From contig NC_081824.1 of the NCBI RefSeq assembly GCF_030867095.1, forward strand, positions 345,582,203-345,646,202: a stretch of 64,000 nucleotides of DNA, given 5' to 3'. The notes under the pieces are model-generated. The model ran no database searches, was not told the origin of the DNA, and worked only from the letters and a program-made list of their open reading frames with translations. How positions within the stretch are numbered: position 1 is the stretch's first letter; each line of letters opens with the position of its first letter. Below are positions 58,301 to 64,000 of the stretch, piece by piece. Source of the DNA: Alligator mississippiensis (lineage: Eukaryota > Chordata > Crocodylia > Alligatoridae). The position numbers were made by a program, and so were the translations under genes.

Positions 58301-58832
58301 AAGTGCAGCTGCTGCTGTTACACACTATTAGAATACAACATTTGTACAAAAGCATAGAGACTGGCCATACTCTTTTTTTACAAATGTGGCAGTGCTATAT
58401 GCTAACTCTCAGCCAACCTTCTTTTTTGCCATGATTGCAGCTTGTTTCTCTCTTTTGTCTGGCAAATTTACAAGCTATGTGGACCAGTGGGCTATGCCAA
58501 ATGTGCCCCTACAGGTTTCTGTTCACTGGCCCTTCAGGAGTCCATGGGTGACTATGATTTGAATCCCATTTCCACCACTTAATTATATATGTATTTGAAT
58601 GATGCTGATTTTGTCTGAGAGGAATATAGACAAGTTGCCTCTTTATATTTTTTTAAATTCCTATTCACAGATTTAAAAAGTTTGACAATAAGTATCTAAA
58701 GAAAATCTTAATCCGGAAGAACCAGCCCAAATCCAGCATTGTGTCTCTGTACAAGAAACTGGAAATAAGACAGGCCATTGAAATGGCAGAGAGTGGAATG
58801 ATAAGTTCAGCTGGATCCACAGCTTCTTTTCA
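34097..58832 (+). CDS. SLC9A4: Na+/H+ exchanger 4 (NHE4), partial: eight 5' coding exons
   Basis: Plasma-membrane exchanger swapping intracellular H+ for Na+; in mammals it is basolateral in gastric and renal epithelium. Exons: 34097-34352, 37368-37831, 44811-45070, 50742-50959, 53561-53763, 54791-54877, 56490-56560, 58671-58832; all joins are GT-AG and in phase, giving about 573 residues of roughly 800. Membrane-domain motifs: FFENIG, the DP of SAVDPVA at 207-208, the ND of SLLND at 235-236, and GLRGA with Arg430. The CHP-binding stretch [11 protein letters not shown] follows. I prefer SLC9A4 over its paralogue SLC9A2 because of [26 protein letters not shown] and [14 protein letters not shown], all closer to NHE4 as I recall it. 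The rest of the regulatory tail was not found before 64000 and probably lies downstream. Confidence 0.93.
35570..35900. repeat. GC-rich foldback repeat in SLC9A4 intron 1
   Basis: Arms such as ctgaagggtggggtgggtg face caccaaccccacccttcag (35706-35782), and gttttcagaatgggagg faces cctcccattctaaaaac. A hairpin of about 250 nt is possible. Flanked by tacatgttac-type ends near 35395. Confidence 0.55.
36504..36795. mobile_element. hAT-like element, degraded
   Basis: Left end CACTGATTCTCAACCAGC. The right part (gggtgtctcaagtccaagaa) resembles the usual right end of this hAT group. Confidence 0.45.
37368..37831 (+). CDS. SLC9A4: SLC9A4 exon 2: core ion-transport helices
   Basis: Residues 86-240. 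Holds [18 protein letters not shown], the LLPPIVL helix-4 motif, ISAVDPVA and [11 protein letters not shown]. Where human NHE4 has IVLEGGYF this has IVLKEGYF (Lys141-Glu142), and PVAVLAVF is PVAALAVF. The frame is intact. Confidence 0.95.
38561..39316. mobile_element. DNA transposon of the GTCCAGAC-end family (copy 4)
   Basis: Left end ggctgtgtccaggcgagc and the inverted right end cctgcacgtctggacttgcc. The interior is GC-rich, with a 19-base T run near 39141. In SLC9A4 intron 2. Confidence 0.6.
41322..41913 (+). mobile_element. Solo LTR fossil, 592 bp
   Basis: TGTCACAACC to GTCCAAGACA, flanked by identical 5-bp duplications aggct (41317-41321 and 41914-41918). TATA-like TATAAA at 41533-41538 gives + orientation. 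No internal coding region. Looks whole as an LTR; the perfect target duplication argues against great age. Not related by eye to the LTR at 31243. Confidence 0.8.
42788..43276. mobile_element. DNA transposon of the GTCCAGAC-end family (copy 5)
   Basis: Left end cgaggagcatcttgacaagc, right end the inverted gtgtgctcatcaggatgtgc. It has the gggacaactagcagcagc hairpin at about 42840-42888 and the ggccagcagccaaagcatgg interior shared with copies 2 and 3. Confidence 0.6.
44030..44545. repeat. Dispersed repeat, unclassified (copy 2)
   Basis: Contains aatagcccagtggttaaaac and several aggca/agcacctaa motifs, shared with 9715-10600 and 63470. Confidence 0.4.
44628..44651 (+). repeat. Poly-G run
   Basis: About 14 consecutive G followed by further G-rich sequence, able in principle to form a G-quadruplex; 160 bp before SLC9A4 exon 3. 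Confidence 0.85.
44811..45070 (+). CDS. SLC9A4: SLC9A4 exon 3
   Basis: Residues 241-326: [19 protein letters not shown], then the glycine-rich [15 protein letters not shown] helix, TRFTQNIS and [18 protein letters not shown]. Acceptor CGTATACAG, donor GTGAGT. Confidence 0.95.
45318..46136. mobile_element. Long palindromic hAT-like element (copy 1)
   Basis: Ends TAGGGCTGTGCAAA and TTTTGCACACCCCTA. Inner arms also pair (aaacagctttaaatgctttt against aaacatttaaagctgtgtct), so most of the element is one inverted repeat around a GC-rich centre. Flanks ctatatat and ctatatga suggest an 8-bp target duplication. Confidence 0.75.
46613..46630 (+). repeat. (GT)n microsatellite
   Basis: A short gtgtgtgtgtgtgt run at the junction between the foldback arm and the CR1 3' end. 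Confidence 0.8.
46632..47466 (-). mobile_element. CR1 LINE 3' fragment with a 199-codon open frame
   Basis: The minus-strand frame 47465-46866 is uninterrupted: [17 protein letters not shown], then [31 protein letters not shown] and [19 protein letters not shown], the C-terminal RT thumb and tail of CR1. Better preserved than the copy at 14394, so probably younger. Confidence 0.92.
48948..49700. mobile_element. Long palindromic hAT-like element (copy 2)
   Basis: Same family as 45318: outer arms of gattcag/ctgaatc type, inner arms ctttaaatgttttttctaca and its inverse. Flanks ataactaa (48940-48947) and ataactat (49701-49708) form an 8-bp duplication with one mismatch. Confidence 0.78.
50742..50959 (+). 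CDS. SLC9A4: SLC9A4 exon 4
   Basis: Encodes [37 protein letters not shown] and [15 protein letters not shown], one of the most conserved parts of NHE2/NHE4. Acceptor GGAGCAG is unusually purine-rich. Donor GTAAGA, phase 1. Confidence 0.95.
51274..52016. mobile_element. Non-autonomous DNA transposon (TTTGCTCGAATGTAAG end)
   Basis: Left end actgtatttgctcgaatg, right end the inverted tattcaagtaaatgtggcag. The interior is C- then G-rich and gives several spurious open frames. Related to 4112-4928. Confidence 0.65.
53059..53335. repeat. Dispersed repeat with gtagccgtgttggtct motif
   Basis: Contains gtagccgtgttggtctaagg, ttttattagaccaacac and caagcttttgagttc...cttcatcaggc, a pattern I know from many sauropsid genomes. 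Probably the same broad DNA-transposon group as the foldback element at 46550. Confidence 0.55.
53561..53763 (+). CDS. SLC9A4: SLC9A4 exon 5
   Basis: Residues 400-467: [11 protein letters not shown], then [16 protein letters not shown] with the conserved arginine at 430, then [20 protein letters not shown]. His-Ala replaces Pro-Leu after FLL compared with human. Confidence 0.95.
54791..54877 (+). CDS. SLC9A4: SLC9A4 exon 6
   Basis: An 87-nt exon, phase 0 at both ends, encoding [20 protein letters not shown] and the start of the cytoplasmic tail. Matches human NHE4 almost residue for residue. Confidence 0.92.
56205..56376. mobile_element. Possible hAT-like fragment
   Basis: Contains gtagatccctgccaatctac and ends attttcagaccactg, similar to hAT right ends. 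It sits just before SLC9A4 exon 7. Confidence 0.35.
56490..56560 (+). CDS. SLC9A4: SLC9A4 exon 7
   Basis: A 71-nt exon encoding [24 protein letters not shown]: the amphipathic region that binds the CHP cofactor in NHE1. Acceptor TTTCTCTAG, donor GTAAGT. Confidence 0.92.
58671..58832 (+). CDS. SLC9A4: SLC9A4 exon 8, last exon found
   Basis: Encodes [31 protein letters not shown] and [13 protein letters not shown]. Ends in phase 2 at GTGAGT, so translation must continue in an exon to the right. I scanned 58833-64000 for the expected continuation (a block like VRQRTLSYN) and did not see it. Confidence 0.93.
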
Positions 58833-61800
58833 GTGAGTATCAGCTTCCTACTGTCTCATAAAACTGGGGAAGGTTGTGGGGGGGGGGGGAGGGGGGAGAT
58901 CAAGCAGGGGGAGGCAACTGAGGTAGTTCCCACCTCTAAAGGACATGTGAGAGGAACAGGACCATCTGCGGAGAGAAGCTACTGTTAGGTACTGGGACCT
59001 TGAACATATCATATTCATGGAAGGGTTAATTTATAATTTGTTGTTCAAAAGCTATAAAGGTCTTCACTTCATTCATGTTTTCCAGCAGAAATGGGCAAGG
59101 CTGAAGAGGTCTGGAGAGTCAGGCCTAGATTCAGCTCTGATTGCTTTGTATTACTGCAGTGATGCAAAGCAGTCTTATGCCTCATTTTACTGGCTGGTAA
59201 ATTCTGACTTACTGATGCTTTATGTTGAAAGATTTTTATTAGGGCATGCAAAGTATTGGCCCTGACTTAAATTTGAACATTTGAGATAAATAGCTTTAAA
59301 CCATGCTCTCCTATAAAGTAGATCTTATGGTATTAACTTCAGGTTAGCTTTCTTGGACAATTCTGAGACTTTCTTGGCTGGAACTCAGTTGCAACGATGG
59401 GCAAAAATGGAAAACAGTGAAGAAAATGTTAAATACTCATTTCAAATATCAAAAAATACTTGCTTTGACAGTTGAAGGAAGGATTTTTAATTTTTTTTTA
59501 TCGGCCAAAGGATTTTTTTAAATCAGCCAAATTACCTGTCTCCAGTTTTCTTAACTAGTGGGTTAAATGATATCAGTTTGTCAAAGGATAGCTGTACAGA
59601 GAGAGCAGGCTGGTTGCTCCATTTTTCAGAATAAAGCAGTCTGCTTCCTCTAGCCTGCTGGACCAGCCCCCAGAGATGCATACAAGGATGGAGCCCACAA
59701 GCCCCTCCAACACAGGAACACAAAGATGTGTAGGAGAACATTTTTCATAGTCCTCCTATAACCCTCATGCTCAAGGAGAAAAATTAAAAAGTAGCTTCAA
59801 AAGGTGAGCCTGGGAACAAAAATTCATAAGCTGGGTGGACACTAAAAACCAAGGACTGAGCACATATATTGACTTCCTGGCATACTATAAGCTACCTGAC
59901 CCCTGCTAATCTCTTTTACACTACAGGTGATAACAACCACCTTTCCTTTTGAACAGTCTCGATCTTCCACTAATCATGTTATCCTTTCTTCTGTGATTTG
60001 CGTGTCTGCTACCCCTGGGAATATTCCTCTTTTCCCCTCTTTTCCAATTCTACAACACTGCTGGCTGTTTTTAATTGTTGCTGTGCTTGCTTTTTCTTAG
60101 ACCTGAAAAGAATGCATTGCATTTAAAAGCTTGTCTAAATCTATCACAGCCAGGCAGTTGGTCCAATAAAGATAGCACCCACAAAAATCCCTAGCTCCAG
60201 CACAAGAAGTAATTTAAAAGCAATGGAAATCCATATGAAACAGTTGGGGGGAGGGGAGGAGGGGGACAGGGCAGAGGGAGGGTAAACAGACATAAGCTCT
60301 ATAGAAATCAATGAGTAAACTATTCCCAGTGCAACACAATCCCTCTGCTGAGATCAGGACAACTCTGGATAAACCCTTATAAAACATAAATAGTTATATC
60401 CGGCAAATTTATTCTAGCGTATTTACCTCAATGTAATGGCATCCAAGTAAGTATAGCCATAAGAGTGTTTAAAGGTTACATCCCAAGAAAATAACTACTG
60501 TACATATATTCCAGCTCCTCTTCAAACTTCAAAGGTGGGCTTGATTATGCCAAAGTTAGTCTGCTTTTGTTTTAAATTCCTATGTGATTGTGTAATTAAG
60601 CCTAGGCAATTTCTTTCTAAGTCACAGTTGGTGAGTGTATGGCATTAAAAATGGTTAGGTTCTCTTCAGATTCTACTTTTGTTATGTATCAGAAATATTT
60701 GTAGTTGAATTTGGAAAGTATAAATAAGAGATCTGAAATGAATCTTTGACAAGCAGATTATATTATTATTTTCTCATTAAAAACCCCCCAACTGATTTCA
60801 TATAATTTTATCAATTTACTCTTGAACTGATAATGTAGATTGAAATATATTCTACACTAAATCATTTACATAATGGGCCCAAGTTTGACAGGTTTAACCA
60901 GGTAGAATAGAATCTTGCTCTACACAAGTTCAAATATCTTTGCTCTCACTAAGTAATTCTCCTAGTTCTTGAGCCATCAATGTTTTCTTACGCAGTACAA
61001 GGCTACAGAATGTAAAAGTATCAGAATCTGGCCCTGTATGAATAGTCTCATTAATTTCAAGGACAGCTTGTAAGGTAATGCTGTTTAATGTGAGTCATGT
61101 AGCAAAGTCTGGCTATACTTTAAAAATCCCTGAAAATGGGGATTTAGAATGTAACTCTGAGGTATTTACTATAAAGCCACATTTGCAAGACCCTGATAAC
61201 TTGATCCCTTTCTCACCAGCACTCCTGATCAGCTTAACAGGCACATCATTGCTATCAAGGGTCCTCACATTTTAGGGAAACGAGCAAGAAATATTTTTTG
61301 ATAAACAGAGCAGATCTGTTCTGGATTTGTTCCAAACTCATAACTTCCATTCACATGCATGGGATTCTGGTGGGTGCAGAATATGCATTAGGTATTTGCA
61401 AAGTGGTTTGGAAAAAATTGCCCATTGACTGTATAACAAAGACTATATATTTGAATTAAAATAGAGCACTTAGTTATAATGGCTTTGGACACTATAAGAT
61501 TTAGAAATAAAGTTTTCAAAGAATAAAGCCCAGGCAAGTAGGTACAGTAGGCATCATATTTGCATGGCTGTATTTTAGGAAATGAACATTAAAGGTACTC
61601 GAAGGAGAAGAAGGACGTGTTGCTGGTTCCACATTGTTGTAACTCTAAGTTGAGGGGAGTTTTTATTAATGTATGCTGTCTCAGAATCAGGGAGATGCTT
61701 TAATTCCTAAGGATTCCTAGGAAGGAGCTATCCTAGTTAAATTCTACTTGTACAACTGGATAGAGATTTAGAAAGCTCAGTATCTGGCAGAAATGGAAAA

Positions 61801-62030
61801 AAAAGGATAAGATTTTTTTTTTAGTAATTCTGTCAACTAGCTCTGTTTTTTAGGAACAAATATAGACAGTGTATCAGATTTGTTCATGATCAGACTAGCT
61901 TGTTTTTGCCAACAGAGGGATATACCCAGTTGTTGTATATCAGAGATGCATAACTTTTTGAAGGCAACAGCCTGTTTCATTGGATCTAACAAAATAGGCT
62001 GTTGCCTATGAAAGAGTATGCATTTCTGAA
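58833..62030. other. SLC9A4 intron, nothing recognised
   Basis: No exon with NHE4 tail similarity and no RNA gene seen. Contains G-runs near 58879-58898 and 60245-60270. Confidence 0.5.
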
Positions 62031-62038
62031 TGACTTAG

Positions 62039-62502
62039 GCTAGGGACAGAAGTTACATGTAAACTGGTATAAGTGATCAGAAACTGGTTCAAATCTGTAG
62101 CACAACAGAAGTTCAGTATGCACAGTTTTCAAAACGACTAAAACTAGTTTAAGATAAACCTGGATGGATATAGTATCAGACTTAACTGACTTAGTTTAAA
62201 TTGATTCAAGTTAACTCACAGTCCCCCAGCATCCCAGGATGCTTTGCACCTCCCCCACAAACCTCTCCTCTCAGGGTGGGCAGGCTAGCCTTGGCCCAAG
62301 CTGTCTGCTCCAGCCAAGCAGGGAGACATGCTCTAGTGCCCCCAGCTTCTGGCCTGAGCTACTGCAAGCACGTGGCTGCATTTCTGGAATCAAAAGTGAA
62401 TGCCTGTTTACTTGCTGATTGGTTCAATCTATACAGCTTAGACTAACCTGTCAACACTGAATCAATTCAACCTCAGGATTTTTGACTGTCTGTACTTAGC
62501 CT
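62039..62502. mobile_element. Non-autonomous DNA transposon with GGCTAGGGACAGA end
   Basis: Left end ggctagggacagaagtt and inverted right end gactgtctgtacttagcc. The interior has aaactggttt and agtttaagataaacc blocks flanking a GC-rich centre. Confidence 0.6.
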
Positions 62503-63469
62503 TAGTTTCTAAGATGCTACCCTGTCCTGCCTTCAGACTAACTACCTCTCTTTGCACCAGCGATGTTACCAGCTCAGTAATGATTTTTCCAATAAAGCAC
62601 CTGTACAGGAAGCTGAAATAATGATAAGTGAGAAAATTTCAATAAAGATCATTTTATGGCCTGGGTAATATGCTGAACTTGTTTAATTTAAAAACAGGCT
62701 TTTGAAATTATCCTATATTGTGAAATATGAATTAAAGGGAGCACTCACTGAACTGAAAAAGTAACTTTTTCTCCACTCACTTGTTATGCTCATTGTTATC
62801 AACCTGGTAGGTTAATGGCTAATCCCATGAAAAGAATGTTCACTTTTTATTTGTGTTTTAGAACTCTGCAGATTACCTTTGCATTGTTTGTTCTATTGCT
62901 GTATCAAGCTCTATTGAAACTAGGGGAATTTTATTTGAGTCACCTAAGTGATAAGCACTGAGATGGTTTCGCACCTACAGTTCCTCCTCCATTTGCTTGT
63001 GGAGGGGGCAGATCTGGAGTTGGGAAACTGGGGGGGAGGCATGGTATTTCCTTGGTACTGCCTACTTTCTCCTACCTTTTTCCCAATTCTGTGGAAGAGA
63101 AAATCTCAGTAGGTGCACTGCATGCTTGAGGATCCATGGGTCAAGAGGTGAATGGCCTAATGTTTGTGTCAACCATGAAGGGAAAGTATTGTGTAAGGAA
63201 GAATTTGTTATATGTTTTTCATGGACCTCTGGTGGTCAGTGGGCTGTTGGTCAGTGGTCCATAGGGAGTTCAAAAGCAGGTACTTCAGAAAACATGAGCA
63301 GCAGTAGTTACAAATTAAAGGAAACTGTTTTTGTTGGAAAATGCCTGTTCCTTAACACTTTTGGATGGAATATTGCTGTTTCAATAAAACTTTTGTTAGG
63401 AAAGACTGGTTGGATCCTGGCTAGAATTTCTGGTCCAAGCCAGAAAAGAGACATTCTCTCCTGCCCTGT

Positions 63470-63660
63470 CTCACTAATAGCCCAGTGATCAGGCACTCAC
63501 CTCTCATGAGGAAGATATAAATTCAAGTTGCTACTCTGTTTGATTTATTCAGAGTCTCTATCATTCATTGGGACAGACATTTATTGGGCCCAAGTGTCTA
63601 CTCAGCTTAATTCAGACATGGGATGTGAGGCTGAAGCTCCACACTGACTACTGGGTTATT
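63470..63660. repeat. Dispersed repeat, unclassified (copy 3)
   Basis: aatagcccagtgatcaggca and following sequence resemble 44345 and 10390. Confidence 0.35.
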
Positions 63661-63708
63661 GGGTATTCTGTAGTGTCACCTTTCAGCCTAAATGTGACAT
63701 ATATATAT

Positions 63709-64000
63709 TAGGGCTGTGCGAAGCTTCAGGTTCTGATTCAATTCGGAGGACATACAGCCCGTTTTGGCGGCTGAATTTCCTAATCTGAATTGAATCAGAA
63801 GACCAATAAAAAGGTCTGAATCACTTCGAAGCTCTCCGAATCAATTCGGAAAAGATTTAGAGAGCTTTGGAAATTAGGGCAGTTCTCACTCGCCACTGCA
63901 GAGAGCTGGACCTGGACTCCGTGGTGATAAGTAGGGGATCGGGGGGGGGGGGAGGGTTAGAGGAAGAGGGAGGGGAACCCCTCCCAGGCCCCATCCCCTA
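63709..64000. mobile_element. Long palindromic hAT-like element (copy 3), cut by the window edge
   Basis: Begins TAGGGCTGTGCGAAGC with gattcaattcgg arms as in the copies at 45318 and 48948. The right half is outside the window. Confidence 0.7.

Noticed and set aside
1-64000. CRISPR arrays, operons, rRNA or convincing tRNA genes
   Set aside because: None seen; tandem repeats present are LTR-internal or microsatellites, and the genes are intron-containing eukaryotic genes.

Overview
The window looks like a gene-poor piece of a sauropsid nuclear chromosome. A crocodilian such as an alligator is my best guess, with turtle the main alternative. Reasons are two vertebrate multi-exon genes with GT-AG introns, CR1 LINE remnants, many short hAT-like and foldback DNA transposons, and no mammalian SINEs. 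The organism call is inference from repeat style and synteny; I could not search a database.

Two genes lie head to tail on the + strand. IL18RAP (IL-18 receptor accessory protein) runs from a signal-peptide exon (ATG at 9597) through three Ig-like domains, a membrane segment and a TIR domain to a stop at 28554-28556. I could join ten coding exons with all phases agreeing, giving 569 residues. SLC9A4 (Na+/H+ exchanger NHE4) starts at 34097. Eight coding exons (about 573 residues) are visible up to 58832, and its cytoplasmic tail must lie beyond the right edge. IL18RAP followed by SLC9A4 is the order at the mammalian IL-1 receptor cluster, so synteny supports both names.

Layout: 1-9500 is upstream intergenic DNA with a strong CTCF-like site near 530 and several DNA transposons. 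9535-28690 is IL18RAP; its introns hold nested hAT copies, a CR1 LINE, a palindromic MITE, an RTE-like LINE and a partial duplicate of one of its own exons. 28700-34096 is the intergenic gap, dominated by a CpG-rich 1.5-kb solo LTR. 34097-58832 is SLC9A4, whose introns contain another solo LTR, a CR1 fragment inside a foldback element, and long palindromic elements. 58833-64000 is intron with a few more repeats.

I found no new molecular system. The best leads are the broken exon duplicate in IL18RAP, two solo LTRs with perfect 5-bp target duplications, a three-level transposon nest at 17.5-19.0 kb, a conserved-motif change in SLC9A4 (Lys-Glu in the fourth-helix motif), and several foldback elements able to form long hairpins.
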